Source: Filosporella fistucella
Lineage: Eukaryota > Ascomycota > Leotiomycetes > Helotiales
Length of the DNA stretch: 64,000 nucleotides
Direction: 5' to 3'
NCBI GenBank assembly: GCA_030077755.1
Contig: JAQJZZ010000013.1
Location: 1,798,001 to 1,862,000 of the forward strand
Part shown: positions 47,035 through 59,265 of the stretch, piece by piece
How positions within the stretch are numbered: position 1 is the first letter of the stretch
How the letters are laid out: every line of letters starts with the position of its first letter
Notes under the pieces: generated by a model
What the model was told of the DNA's origin: nothing
The model's input: only the letters and a program-made list of their open reading frames with translations
Database searches by the model: none
Translations under genes and position numbers: made by a program

Positions 47035-47924
47035 CTTCCTCATCATCAACAACCACATCCCTTCCAACCCAACAATCACAACAACCTCAATCAAACATGG
47101 CTTCCCCTTTCCTCTCAACCCTCAAGGCTCGCCGCACATACTACGCTCTCTCCCCCTCTTCTCCAGTGGAAGATAGCCGTATCCAAGAGATCGTCACACA
47201 AGCTCTGGAACAGGTTCCTTCGTCGTTCAACAGCCAGAGTAATCGTGTTATCCTGCTTCTGAAGGACGAACATAGGAAATTGTGGGATATTACGAAGGAG
47301 GTACTCAAGGCTATTGTGCCGGCTGAGGGATGGGCTGCTACGGAAGGAAAGCTGAATGGGTTTAGGAATGGGTATGGAACTGTGAGTACCTCTTTTTCGT
47401 CTTATGATTGTTTTTCGCGTTGAGGTTGTTGGAGATGGTGATGTGAGCTGAGGCGAAGATACATTGAGAGGCGTTTCGCTTGAGATATTGGCGAATGAGC
47501 TTTATTATCCTGAGCCACGAATAAGCCATTCCTTGTCCTCTCTAACCTCAACCCACTCAGAACCAAAATGATTTCTGAAGCATAAATACTAATAATCCAA
47601 TCTTAGGTCCTCTTCTTCGAAGACCGTTCCGTAGTCTCCGGCATGCAATCTAAATTCGCCCTCTACGCCGATAAATTCCCAGTCTGGGCCACCCAAAGTG
47701 ACGCCATGCTACAATACGCTATATGGACTGCTCTCGAAGCCGAAGGATTGGGCGCAAATCTTCAACATTATAACCCCCTTATCGATCAGAAGGTCGCCGA
47801 TACTTGGGGTGTGAGCAAGGATTGGGAATTGAATGCTCAGCTGGTTTTTGGAGAGAGGGCTGGTGAGCCGGGCGAGAAGACGTATTTGGAGTTGGAGAAG
47901 AGATTTAAGGTTTTTGGTGCTTAG
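46842..47924 (+). CDS. Nitroreductase family protein (Frm2/Hbn1 type) with optional N-terminal leader
   Basis: Exons 46842-47381 and 47607-47924 give 285 aa; starting at the in-frame ATG at 47097 gives 200 aa, the normal size of yeast Frm2/Hbn1. The core is a type II nitroreductase: FLSTLKARRTYYALSPSSPV holds the FMN-binding Arg-Arg-Tyr region, with SSFNSQSNRVILLL and VVSGMQSKFALYADKFPVW, then AIWTALEAEGLGANLQHYNP. The extra 85 residues start with a basic/hydroxylated stretch resembling a mitochondrial presequence and end in a poly-Ser run encoded by a TTC/TCT microsatellite. FMN-dependent reduction of nitro or quinone compounds and redox-stress roles are known for the family. Which start is used cannot be decided from sequence. 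Confidence 0.88.
47004..47039. repeat. TTC/TCT trinucleotide microsatellite
   Basis: About eleven near-perfect TTC units, read as Ser codons (TCT) in the nitroreductase frame, lying just before the second candidate start codon. Length variation would be in frame. Confidence 0.85.
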
Positions 47925-49227
47925 AGTTGATGAGAGATAGAGGGATTATATATGAGACATTGCTGGTGTTTGGAGGGTGCATTGCGCTGCTTTAGTCGTT
48001 GAATTCAATACCTGCATCAAGACATACTTTCCATCCCATTCTATTCACTCGGTTCGACTCTGTAACTTTCCTACCTCTACCTTCCCCGCTATCGCTCTCA
48101 TATGGTTGAAATCTGGCATCTGCTTGAATATGTCACACACTGTCAATACAATCAAGCATAAATACTCAGTTGCCAGTCCTCCGTTGCTTTGTAACAATAT
48201 GCTCCCACTATATTTGCCCTACCCTCACTTACTTACTAACGCTCCACTAGCCCTCCGGGGGCCACTGCCGTGGAGGCCGAGAAGGACTTCAAGTATAAGT
48301 ATTTAAGAAAAGAATCAATTGCCTTGCTTTCTGACTTGTTTCTTACTTCCTTTCCTACTCTCAGATATCCATTTCTCACTCCATGCGGGAAATCCAGGTT
48401 AGATAACCTAGACAATGCATTTCACTATTTACCTATACGTTTTCTACTAAATCAGTCTAACTCCTAGTAATAATAATAGAAATAATATCTTCATCGCAAA
48501 GATGACCTAGGAGAAATTTTCCATATACTCTTTCGAGGACCAAAGGAACGGGTGATTGATGTAATGCTAAAGTCATGATATAGAAATCTTTTAGCTTGTA
48601 ATTTTAGATATTTATTTATTTTTCGGAAATAGAGGGGAATATCGGCTCAATTTCTCTCTCTGAGGAGATATTGTGTGGATTGGATATTTGAGGGGAGCTT
48701 TGGGAGTTGGGAGTTTGGGGAGTGGAAAGTTGTTCGTTTTGGGTTTGAGAGAGGCGTATTGTTGTTGTATTTCTTGAGGTGAATAGTCCATGTGGGTTAG
48801 TGAGGTACTCGTGAGGAATTTGCAACGAGGGAGGACTTGCTCATGCTAGGTAAGGTACCGAGCTGGTATGAGAATGAGGTGGTATAATGCAGGTGATTGA
48901 TGGGAGTCACGTTATACAGGATGTTTTGTTGCATATTGCAGTTGGAGGGACATTTTCTGTAAGGTAGGCTTCGACGACAGTTTTGACTGCGACAGTCCCT
49001 GCCACGGCGGCGACAGTTAGGGAATCTTCGACAGTTGTGTGATAATTTGATATCAACTGGGTCAATTTCGAGCTGGTAGGCTGTCTTTTCAGAGCTTTCT
49101 GTGTACCTGCCTAGTACTTGACTATCTTCAAACTTATAGGTAAAAAGAGACAAATGCGCTCTTCACCGTCAAGCACGTATTTACATTACTTTTAACAACT
49201 ACATACAAGAAGTACACCAACCAACCC
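47925..49227. other. Intergenic, convergent side
   Basis: No gene. A short CGACAGT-type motif recurs several times between 48970 and 49035. AT-rich sequence from 48400 to 48620. Confidence 0.35.
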
Positions 49228-52200
49228 CTACGTATTCCACCCCTCAAGCGCATCCCGAATATACTTCAAATTCTGAATAGCAGCCAACCCATACTGCGCA
49301 ACATCATTCGTCGCCAACCACGTAGCCTCCTCCACCTCGACCAAAACATCACTTGCCCCCACAACCGTCGCATTCCAAGGCGCAGTAGGCAATAACCCAT
49401 CACTCTGATAAAACGCCTTCCACGCTCTCTTCGCAACACTCACATTCCCCTGCTGATTAGCAGCATAAGCAGCAAGTCTAGAATGCGGCTGCAGCAACGA
49501 CAACGTCCCGAAATTAACCCCGTATCTAGCTGCCTGCTCAGTCTTAGAAACACCATAGTAATAACAGTAATCCTCCCATTTCTCTGCGAATCCCGTAGGC
49601 ACAGCATCCCCGAAATAGGCTATCGCTTCGCTGACTACCTCCGGTAATCCAAAGACAGCTGATAAGTGCGAGACAGCTACTGTCCCATTATTCGTAGGAT
49701 CAGTGGGTGGCGGCCCTAAACTCCACGATTGGAGATCGTACAGTGCGGATCCGGTCACGAATCCGTTCTTCAGGTTCGCGATACCCGTCATGGTGGAATT
49801 TAATTTCTGTCTTGCTTCTTCCCAGCGAGTTCCTCGGCGTTCCCAGGCTATGAGCCAGCCGCCTGCTAGGGCGCTCCAGTCTGTACCTAGAGAGAAGGCT
49901 ACGGTTGCGTTGGGAGTGGGGACCCAACCATCTGTGCGGACTTTTCGTTGCGGGTCGAGGACACCGTATGTTAGGTCTGTGTCGAGGGATTCGTCGAGGA
50001 GCGAACCGATGCGTTCGTCGCCGCCGGAGAGGTAGAAGAAGTATTTTCTGTACTGGGGCTGGGAGATGCGTGCTTGTTTTGCAGAGTCGGCCCAGTGTTG
50101 GACCTGTGGGGTGTTAGTGAGAGGTCTTTTGTCTGGATACGTTGTGTTGTGGGGCGAGAGGACGATGAATCGGTTGAGTAGATGTAGGACAGAAAGAGGG
50201 GACTTACACCGTGTCTGGTTCCTAGACCTTTCCATTGTCCGATGTGGTATACGTCTACTTCTCCTGTGTGGCGTGTAAGAGCTTCGGCGAATCTATAGGC
50301 GTCTGAACGGCCTGTACGAAGGAAGTAAAGCCAGAAGAAGAGATCAGGGGAGAGTTCAGAATTGTCCCATGCATAGCCACCAACATCGTATCGCCTGTTT
50401 GCGTTAGTATATGCTCAAATTTGAGGTCGACACATGCTGTATAATGAATAATGGGCCCCTGGTGGGGAATGGAACAGGAGACTAGAGTGTGTTACATACC
50501 AAGTATGTCTATCCACATCATACGCATGCATGAAATCGCCATAATCCAAGAATCCATACCATCTCCTCTCCTCAACTTGCTTAACATAAAAGTCAAACAG
50601 AAAATCCAAGTGCTTCTCGATAGTTTTCGATGCCTCGCTTGTAGTATCTGGTAATCCCCAGTATGTACCAAGTGCCTTACTCTCCTCTATCCTCTCAGGA
50701 GTAGCAACCAGAGTGGGAGGATCATGAATATATTCCGTAAGCGAAGAGAAAGTCTTCTTCGAAGGAACAGCCGAGAATCCAAAAAGATAAAGCTCACTAG
50801 TTCTCGCAATACCATAAGGAGTATTAAACCCCTCTTCCCAATCCTCATAAGTGATCTCAAGCGCATCCAACTCATCTTTATACCCTGTCTGTCCCAATCC
50901 ATCATGGAAAGGCCTCATATCCAACACCGGCGCTTCAGGACTGTAAAGCCAGATGGTAAGATCTCCCGTCTCGGTCGCTGCATTCGAAATTTCAATCCCA
51001 GACGGATATCTCTTCCAGAAATCTCTCAGTCCCACCGCTAGGCCCCCTCCATCCGCACCACCAAGATAAGCCAACCCACCAGCTCTCGTTCCAGATGGAA
51101 TCTTAACCCAACTCTGTCCTTCCTTCGTTCGTTTCTGAAGCGTGAATCCATCTGCACTCCCCTGAAACAGGGAATAATCATTCCAACCAGGAATCCACTT
51201 TAACCTCCCACTAACTCTCACATCCCACGTACTCTGCTCAGGTAATTTCTGGCCTGCTATTTGTGCTGCTTTGACAGCTGCACCGGGATCCCTTCTCAAT
51301 CCTGTAATACCCTGTACTGCTTCTCCCAACACACCACCATCTACGCCTGCAAGTAGAACATGGCGATCATAGAGCTGGTTGGAGGATAGAGGGACAGAGA
51401 AACGGAGACCGATTGAGGATATGAAATCTGTGGATGCATTGCCGTCGAAGACGAGTGAGTGTAGGATTTTGATGGCGTCGCTGTTGGAGTAGAGGTAAAA
51501 ACGGACTACGAATGGCAGCCAAGATTTGTGCGTTGCTCCACTAAGGGGAGCATGGGTGCCATGGACGGTGATTAAAGTTCTGACAGTGGTCTCGGCTGAG
51601 ATTTCGACGGAAGAGATTGAGGATTGGAAATCATGAAATTGGGTCGATGTATTTCTGGAATCCGGGCTGGATTGGGATTGAACGACTAGACGGCCGTTTG
51701 TTCCGATTGTCTTTCCGTCAGATGTGATGATGCTGGAGATCAAATTGGCCCCTGATTTTGGGAAGGAAACGGTGATTTTCCTGGTATTGACGGTATATAA
51801 ATCACCTGATTCTTCGACTGTAATGCCGGAAGCAGCTCTTTTCTTCGATTTAAGAGAAGCAGTTGTGTTTGAGCCGGTTTTGGATGCAGTGATGGTGTAG
51901 CTGGAGGAGACAGTGTCTGAAGCTGGAATAGCATGACCACTCCATTTTATACTACCATCGGCCCAGTAGCCTGTGATCCATGACTGGAGTGGAGTGCCAT
52001 CTGATGTGCTGAAAGAAGTGGTATTAACTGGGAATTGAGATTCCGGCCACGGAAGACCAAACGTAGCGCCACTTTGATACATTAGCAGGATAATTTTTGA
52101 AGTGGGTGGGGGTGGTGAAAAATTGTGGAACGTTGGAGTTCCTGTATCAACTTACTGATTATATGAGGGAGTACTGAGATAATGGACTACTGCTGATGAA

Positions 52201-52301
52201 GAGGACGAGGAATTTGTAGAATTAGTGAACAATTGAGATGTGCCAGGCGTGATAAGGGTCAGCAACGACAATGAAAATGTGAGAGGAGTAAGAGACAGCA
52301 T
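49228..52301 (-). CDS. Secreted PcRGLX/YetA-like exo-rhamnogalacturonan lyase (PL26 type)
   Basis: Exons 52301-52156, 52071-50500, 50394-50208 and 50103-49228 give 926 aa. A signal peptide (LTFSLSLLTLITPGTS) leads into GATFGLPWPESQFP and PLQSWITGYWADGSIKWSGHA, the N-terminal barrel signature of the PcRGLX/YetA family. A long beta-rich middle domain follows. A helical C-terminal half includes YGDFMHAYDVDRHTWRYDVGGYAW, RHTGEVDVYHIGQW and KWEDYCYYYGVSK, consistent with the catalytic alpha/alpha region. The Penicillium founder releases unsaturated galacturonosyl-rhamnose from rhamnogalacturonan I ends, so the predicted job is pectin breakdown outside the cell. Length fits the family (about 900 aa). 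Family identification is from motif memory, not a search. Confidence 0.82.
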
Positions 52302-53260
52302 TATAAATTATGTTGACAGCCAAATTGGCCTTCGCAAATCGTGAAAGAAGTCAAACAACCAGTATCCGGACGCATACTTCAAAGATAGATTGTCATATAT
52401 ATACAATATGACGACGACCCCCTTTTTAACCGAAAGTACCTACTTGGCGACGACAATCACCCTCCTCGGTATGATAATGTCGCGATATATCAATCTCATT
52501 GTACCGAGATGGTACCTTGGAATGTCGTATATTAAAGTCCTGCGCATGCATGTTCCTGCAGCTACACAAGCTGGGCGAATCCGCAGTTCGGATGGCGTGC
52601 TGGGCGTCGGCTCTTGGCAGGAGGGGATGGGGAATAATTTTTCCGGCGATAGAAGAGCAATTGATAATTAGATGATTGTTCCCCTTTTGAGAATCGCTTT
52701 ATGTACTTTTATGCTTGATGAGAATATGAGTTAGGTGGAAATTTGCTTCGGGGGAGTTTGAGCGGGTTTTGCGAGGGCAATCTCCGGGGTAGCGGGGAAA
52801 ATCTTGGTTGTGGGGTAGGAACGAGTCAAGAAGTAAAAAACATCATTTTGGAAACTATAAACGTAAACGCCATTTGTTCAACTTACACTAATAGCTCAAC
52901 TTTCTATGCATTCTTTCAAGGATATTGGCGTTATGGGCGCAATGGAATCACGGAAATCAATATCACGTGACCATATCTTCCATTTGCTCTATCAGATCAG
53001 GAGCCTAACTTGAACTGGCTTCGAGATTAGTCAATCCCTATTAATCTCAGTTACCATTACAATTGGTGGGTGATGGAACTGAATTGCAGAGTCTCAGTCT
53101 GCCAGCTGAAAACATACAATCAGGCTGAGGATCCGAACCTACCTATCACTTTCCACGATATGTGTTGTGGCTGAGAATGTAACATGGTAAGGCATCCTCA
53201 GAGCTGAGTGAATAAAAACGCGCTTTCCCCAACAACCAATACCTCATAGCATCATGAAAT
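52302..53260. other. Divergent intergenic region
   Basis: Lies between the starts of the PL26-type gene and the CorA-like gene. No gene; TATATATA-like strings near 52400. Confidence 0.4.
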
Positions 53261-55004
53261 ATGGCTCAACAACCAAACGTACCAGATGACAAGCTTTGCT
53301 TGTGGCATTTCTTTGAAGTTATGGAGTACCCGCATCTGAAGGATCCTATGATTCGAGAGGGAATGCCAAGTAATAACTCCATGTGTGAATGGATCACTAA
53401 AGTAAGCACCTCAATCATCTACACAACTTAAAACTTTTCAGCCTACGGTCCTTTGACTTTGAAATAGGACTTGTCACTCGAGGACATTTCAGATGGAACA
53501 TTTCATCAACCCATAGGGGGCTTAAGGCTCATGTGAGTGGCGCTCATATCAACTTGTTTTATCTCCAGCTTACCGAATTGAGTTCATAGTGTAAGAGGTG
53601 GAGGTCTAGCCTTCACTCCAGGCGAAACTCAATACCTTGAGCACCAAATTGGACTGCCTTCACTCACTTTCGACCAATGTTGCCGTAATAATACCACTGC
53701 CGTTTTCCATTTCCCTTCCCCTCGAACAGATTATGGAGATTTGGGCATACCTTTCAAAAGCCCTACACTCCTGATCAGACCAAATGTTGACGGACTATTA
53801 ATAACGACGGATGGACTAAGAAACCTTCTCGTTAACTTCTATATGGGAATCAACGAAAAGAGCAAGATAGCTACCGCTGTTTTATTGTATTCGCAGCATA
53901 TCTCCAACCCTGTGAATGTCAATGAATACATTATGGATCAATTGAAACAAAAAGCAGACGTTTGCACGTCGCCACTACTCCTCCCTTTGGTCATGTTCAC
54001 CCTGTCGACTTTAGTAGTGCGGTCTTCACTGGATTTTCTCTTCCTCGTCATTCGCAATATCATGCATCAAACCGGACAGCATCATTTCCAGGATGTGGCT
54101 GTAGCCAACCCTTTAGACATCGATTTCCTTGCAGCGACAAGAGACTTGAATCATGCAAGTCAAGATGCCGTCCATAACGTATTTAGAATGAAATCCATGC
54201 TTCTCGTTTTGGACGGGCTGCGAAATTTCGACTCCTACATGCGAAATAAAATCTCAAATGATAACGACAGCGTAGCACGGAAAAAGGTCACAGATATTGG
54301 TAGAGCTTTTTGGAAGGCGAGACTAGATAATATGGAAGCAGATTGTCAAGCATTGTTACTGACTGCAGAGCTTTACGACAAACGGATCACTACGTTGATT
54401 GAAGTGGTAAGATTGCCTGTCTCTTTTTCCCTTTACTTGGTTTCCACCATTGAACGCTCGTTACATATATACACGATACTAACAACGATAAAAGGTCTAC
54501 CAATACATGGCACAAAAGGACGCTAAAGTCAATATCGAACTCGCAGGAAGCTCAGCAGCTATTGCCAAGGCAAGCAAAGAAGACAGTGCAGCGATGAGAG
54601 AGATAGCTTTGCAAACTAAGAGGGATAGTTCAGCTATGAAGACAATAGCAATCTTGGGTATCTTTTTCCTACCAGGCACTTTTGTGGCGGTAAGTTTAAA
54701 AGTTCCATGCGTCCACCCCTGACTCTGCGCTGGCTTCATGGCTCTCGAGCACTTAATTATGTAAGGGCTGACAATCGAACAGGCTATATTCTCAATGCCA
54801 GCTATCGGGTGGGAAGGTAACGGCTTCCCTGCTCTGAATTCGGGCTTCAAATATTATTGGGCCATCACCATTCCATTGACTTTCGTGGTGCTGGTAATTT
54901 GGGCACTTTCCATTCTGCTGCCGTGGAGGAAATGGCTTGCAAAGTTCAAGACTTCAAGAAGGATTTTGGACGAAGAAGTGGGACTGGAAGCGAAAACGAA
55001 GTGA
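53261..55004 (+). CDS. CorA-like two-TM membrane protein of the fungal type
   Basis: Exons 53261-53401, 53468-53532, 53590-54406, 54495-54689 and 54783-55004 give 479 aa. The long N-terminal region is soluble and helical towards its end. The C-terminal part has the sequence pattern common to fungal Mg2+-transporter-like CorA proteins: VYQYMAQKDAKVNIELA, repeated A-x-x-x-x-D-S-A/S helices, then TIAILGIFFLPGTFVAAIFSM (TM1), a short loop, and YYWAITIPLTFVVLVIWAL (TM2). The canonical GMN motif of bacterial CorA is absent, as is usual in these fungal relatives, so divalent-cation transport is uncertain. Many paralogues occur per genome and their roles are unknown. Confidence 0.85.
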
Positions 55005-55258
55005 AACGGGTTCTGCTGTGATAATCCCTATGCTGCTTGTGATTTGTATGCTGAGATTATGTTACGGGGTGTGGGATGTATGAGGCAAATATTGGTCTTT
55101 GATTCCCAGTAATTTTATTCCACTTTTTACCTCCTATACCTATAGATGTGAAGATGTTACACATAGAATTCCATTGCCTCATCATTTTAGATAAGTCGCA
55201 CTGAAGAGAATGTCTTTTAGCAGCAGAGACAAAGAGCATATATTCACTTCGACATCTG

Positions 55259-55672
55259 TCAACTCCCTCTCTCTTGACTCATAGCCTGCCCATCATCCAG
55301 CTTACATATCTCCACCTTACCCTCCTTCGAAGTGCGCCCTTCATCTTCAAACCTCAAACTCTCTTCCTCCCTCATCCTCTGCGCGGCTTCAACTAACACA
55401 CCTCCATCCAGAAACCACAACCTATAATCACACCACTCCTCCGTATATCTCTCAGGATACATCTCTCTATAGCTATCCCTTCTTATTCTCTCCATCTCGC
55501 TTTTACAAGTGCGACATAGCCCTTTAACACGGATTTGAAAATTTGCGCTCTCTGGATTAGAGCAAGGTTCTGTTTCTTCGTCCCAGCTATCACAGGCATC
55601 GTGTTCGGCTATTGTGTGGTGCCCGCATGGATGGGCGAGTTCTGTACGGATGCACATTTCTTCTCTTTGCAT
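55259..55672 (-). CDS. Small Cys/His protein A, putative zinc-binding, unknown function
   Basis: A 137-aa frame; the second Met (MCIRTELAHPCGHH) is the likelier start because it aligns with two neighbours. The pattern is M-C-I-x(7)-C-G-H...C..W.....C, then LCRTCK, that is C-x2-C-K near residue 55, followed by a charged helical tail. Genes of this plan (MC..., C-G/S-H, C-x2-C) are common uncharacterised small proteins in filamentous ascomycetes. Zinc binding is inferred from the spaced Cys/His pairs. It is divergent from protein B, about 0.4 kb away. Confidence 0.65.
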   Translation of the reverse strand: MQREEMCIRTELAHPCGHHTIAEHDACDSWDEETEPCSNPESANFQIRVKGLCRTCKSEMERIRRDSYREMYPERYTEEWCDYRLWFLDGGVLVEAAQRMREEESLRFEDEGRTSKEGKVEICKLDDGQAMSQERGS

Positions 55673-56085
55673 GTTGTGAAATTCGTTGGCGCGTTGATAT
55701 AGCTGATTTCTTTGTATCTGTGGAAAGGGAAGTGCTGGATTCGATTATTTGAGTTGAAAAGCTCTGAGAAATGCTGAACTATACCTAAGGGCGGCACCGC
55801 AGCTTATCAAGATACAGCTTTATCAAACAGGATTGCTTGCGAGTCATAAATGTACCTTTAGGCTGCAGAAAGAATAACAATTTGACTTAAATGACTCAAA
55901 CTAACCAGTAATGCACATACTACGCATTATTCAGGCTAGTTGTATGAAACACTCGTGTTGTTGATAATGAAAATATAAACGGAAATATTCTGTCTGAATC
56001 CAACCTCCCCCTCCCCCCTAATCTGTGCATTTCTAATTTCCAACCTTCAACATCCTTGATTTCCCACCCGTGGTTCAAATCCTCA
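55673..56085. other. Divergent spacer between Cys/His genes A and B
   Basis: About 0.4 kb with no gene; presumed shared promoter region. Confidence 0.4.
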
Positions 56086-56316
56086 ATGTGCATCTTCTAC
56101 ATAGCACTATACACCTGTTCACACAGACATGTGACTCGCTGCGAACGATACGATGAAGAGATCCTGCGATGTACAAGGTTAAAGAATTTTGAAATTTTCA
56201 TGGCCAGCAGAACAACGAGAGTTGCACAATACTGCGATCATTGCAAGTTGAGAAGACTTATTGAGCTTATTGGTTCGGAGCGTGAGGGAGAACTGAAGAG
56301 ACTCGTGGCGGTGTAA
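56086..56316 (+). CDS. Small Cys/His protein B, putative zinc-binding
   Basis: From the ATG at 56086 the frame gives 76 aa starting MCIFYIALYTCSHRHVTRC; an upstream in-frame ATG at 56056 adds ten residues that do not match the neighbours. The Cys/His order parallels protein A: M-C-I, C-S-H-x-H, C, C, then YCDHCKLR (C-x2-C-K), then a charged helix. Function unknown. It is short, but its conserved plan next to two similar frames supports a real gene. Confidence 0.55.
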   Translation: MCIFYIALYTCSHRHVTRCERYDEEILRCTRLKNFEIFMASRTTRVAQYCDHCKLRRLIELIGSEREGELKRLVAV

Positions 56317-56673
56317 TATCTGAAATGGAAGGAGTGGTACTGCAGTTTACTCAGAGGGGAAATCGAGATTGTGGTGTTTGGATAAAATATTGGCTGCTTG
56401 GCGTGTAGTTGAACTTGAGACTAATAAAGACACCGAAGTAGAGTTTGGTGATTCATGAATAGTGCTATAATTTTGATTGTTAATGGTATGCCTCACGGAG
56501 AATCATAAACATGTTATATTTACATGCATTGTTGATCAAAATGCAATATTTCTTCTCTCGCTTTTAAGAAATTAGGATGAAATAACGACACTTTAAATTG
56601 CCGAAAAATTTGTCCAACAACTTATTACGTCAATACTCTTCCCCTGCCCTCGACACCACGTCACCTCAAATAT
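56317..56673. other. Intergenic, AT-rich
   Basis: Convergent spacer between the B gene and the secreted-protein gene; nothing recognised. Confidence 0.4.
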
Positions 56674-57938
56674 TTAGCCAGTGTTACTTCCTCTACACTT
56701 ATCAGCCCAAGCTCCAGCTCTTCCATTGAAGTTATACGGCTGATCATTCCATCCATAGGCAATGATACCATTGTCAACTCTGCTGGTTGAGCTTCCTCCA
56801 TGTGTACCCAAGATACCAATTGGCGTCAAGCATGAAACTTCTTGCTTATTATCTTCAAGGTATTTGTCGGTCTTGCGAGCCATGTCATCAAAGTCAGCTG
56901 AGTCATGCATGGTATTGAAGAGATCTTGATTTCTAGCATGAATTAGTAAGTGATTTTTCAAGACATTCGGAGTGATTTTACCCATTCTTCCAGAGATAAT
57001 CTGAGACGACACCATATGAGCGCTTCTCAAGACGTTTCCCAAGAGTTTTGTCCCCCTTCGCGATCTTAGCGCGGTAGTCTTTCATTACTTGGCTGTCCTC
57101 AACACGATAGTGATGGAATGAACCATCGTTCTCGAAGCCTAAGTCCTCAGCAGTGGCACGGCGGTACCTCGTCTATGTCAGTATAATGGCAACCATACAG
57201 TGAATTACACTCACATGAGATAGTGTGACTCTTCTCCGTCCCAGTAAAAAGTGGCGTGGCGTTCCCAAGTCCCATTATTCTTGGTCTTCATTGACGCAGA
57301 CTTCAATCCGCCCTTGAAGATTGGAATATGAGATTCACCAATTTGTCTTGATTCTTTAGCATTTGTCCAGTGGGCATGGCTGGAAAGGCCATCACTTCTG
57401 ACTCGAACCCTACAATTACGTCAGCCAAGTCTTGTTGCAGAGTCCTCGGATCATTTTTTACCCAAATCCAGATTTGACTTTCCATCCTGTCTGGAAGGCG
57501 CTAATCACAAGACCAATCGAGGCAAGAATACATTCCGTGGTATTATACTGTTGCTTGCAATCTTTATATACACCATACGAAGACGCTGCAAGACCAAAAA
57601 GCCCGATAGCCCAGGTGAATGCGCTCCAGGCTCGTTGACCGAGAATAATGAGGGAGAGAATGAGAAACTCTTGGCGGAGAGTGATGGTCAGGGCAGTTGG
57701 AGCAGCAGCACGAGGAGAGTCTGCACGAAGGACAAGATCTGTACTTGGGGCAGCTGTATCCTGTATTGATGTCAGATCGACGATTCTTGAAGCAGAGAGT
57801 GCTGGAAGAGAGGTGAAAGCTTACGGGAGAGATGTCACGACCAATTAATGCTGAGTTCTCTGGAATGACAATGACACTGGCTGTGGCCAATGCTGCCAAA
57901 GAAACCACAAGTAGAATTTCTGAATAATGGCGAGGCAT
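56674..57938 (-). CDS. Unrecognised secreted multi-segment protein with hydrophobic core and dibasic site
   Basis: Exons 57938-57825, 57760-57462, 57409-57215, 57167-56982 and 56932-56674 give 350 aa in exact phase. Residues 1-21 look like a signal peptide (ILLVVSLAALATASV). Residues ~62-130 contain two hydrophobic stretches (LILSLIILG...FTWAIGLFGLAASSYG and ILASIGLVISAF) flanked by two cysteines. A middle region has ERHATFYWDGEESHYLM. A KR-x-x-KR pair (LGKRLEKR) near residue 250 is a likely Kex2 processing site. The last ~75 residues carry two Cys and a GWNDQPYNFN block. The plan (signal, hydrophobic segments, dibasic cleavage, Cys-bearing tail) recalls killer-type preprotoxins, but I recognise no named family and do not assign toxicity. 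Confidence 0.75.
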
Positions 57939-59265
57939 ACTGAGAATCCGGAACAATATTGTAGAGAGAAAGTATCCTCAACTGAGGAAAAGTTACGTGC
58001 GAGGGATTCTAGATATTTATCTTGCCGTTACCAACTGCGCCTCTCGCTTGAGATGTGACTGGTATAGTGAGCATCAATCTAGAACAGATGATCTCGATGT
58101 AAGAAGCATTCTTACAAATTCCCGAACAGGCAACCGACCCATTGTGACCGACATTTTGCGAATACCTCGTGCCTGCCAATGTTACAACCGTCACCTCCTA
58201 GCGCTTATCCAAGACGTGCAGAGTGAGCTTGTATTTCTCTGGTGTAACTCTTGTTTTTCAATGTCGGTAAACCACGCATTTCTTAACATCATTTTTGGGC
58301 CTATCTTTTAGCTGCCCTATGGCAATTCGGGAAGACCGTGGTCATCCATGGTTTTGCGGCTTGGCGAGTGCGGTATGATCCGATGTTGCAACATTCTAAA
58401 TTAAAGCTGAATGCTCGTCTCTTTTGGGGGCTAAGTTGTAAGCTGAATAATCAGCGGGTACTATGTTACACTTTGTCGGCCGCTCGTTGTGATATGTGAG
58501 CGATCGCATCCTGAACTAGCTTCGAATAAGATCGGCACAAATGGGGATAGTCTATCATCCTTACAGATGCAAAGGCACTGGCATGAAGCTGGGAAGCGCT
58601 TTGCTTGTACATGATTGTGATGAAGAGCGAGGGGGACCTGCATTCACGAGGTCTTCCATATTCAGCTAATGAGTACTGCTAAACTTTCAAGCAACAGCAC
58701 AGTCAGCACGCAATATATGCAAGCAATATCTTTATCGAGGTCACGGTTAAGCTTTATGCTTTAGCCTCAAGTTAGCGGCCGTCAAGGGGGCTATAGAGAG
58801 GCTGAGAATTTAGCCGAAGAAATGATTTCCAGCTGCTCCAAGTTCAAATTCGGAACAAAGTGTGAAAGTGAGGGACTTGATCAGTGGTGATGTTGAGATA
58901 GAATGAGTTCTCATGGTAGCTTGATATCAAAGCGAATCACATGACGGATGGGACTCTCTCTCTGACTCCGGCCTCAAAGGTTTCGTTGAGGTGGAAAATG
59001 TAGTTCCCGATCACATGATGGGCAGCAGATACTATGTTTGTAACCTTTCTGCGAAATCTGTACACTCGTTTTCCACAAATCAGATTACCTGGCATCATGG
59101 CAATATGAAAGAGAATATGATGGGTCCTCATGTTTTAGGTGCGTCCAACTCTTGCCCTCAACAACCCTAAGCGTAGCTGTTGAGACAGCAAATCCAGAAC
59201 TTCAAAGATTCCTCCCCCTCGCAAACTTAGAAGAAAACCTAGAAATTTGTCAGCCAGCCGAAGAT
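57939..59265. other. Intergenic, nothing recognised
   Basis: About 1.3 kb; short ORFs on both strands have no motif. Confidence 0.4.

Noticed and set aside
59152..59265. Extending Cys/His protein C upstream from a TTG at 59152
   Set aside because: Not an ATG; the ATG at 59266 aligns with the conserved MC[IV] start of its two neighbours. An upstream exon cannot be excluded.
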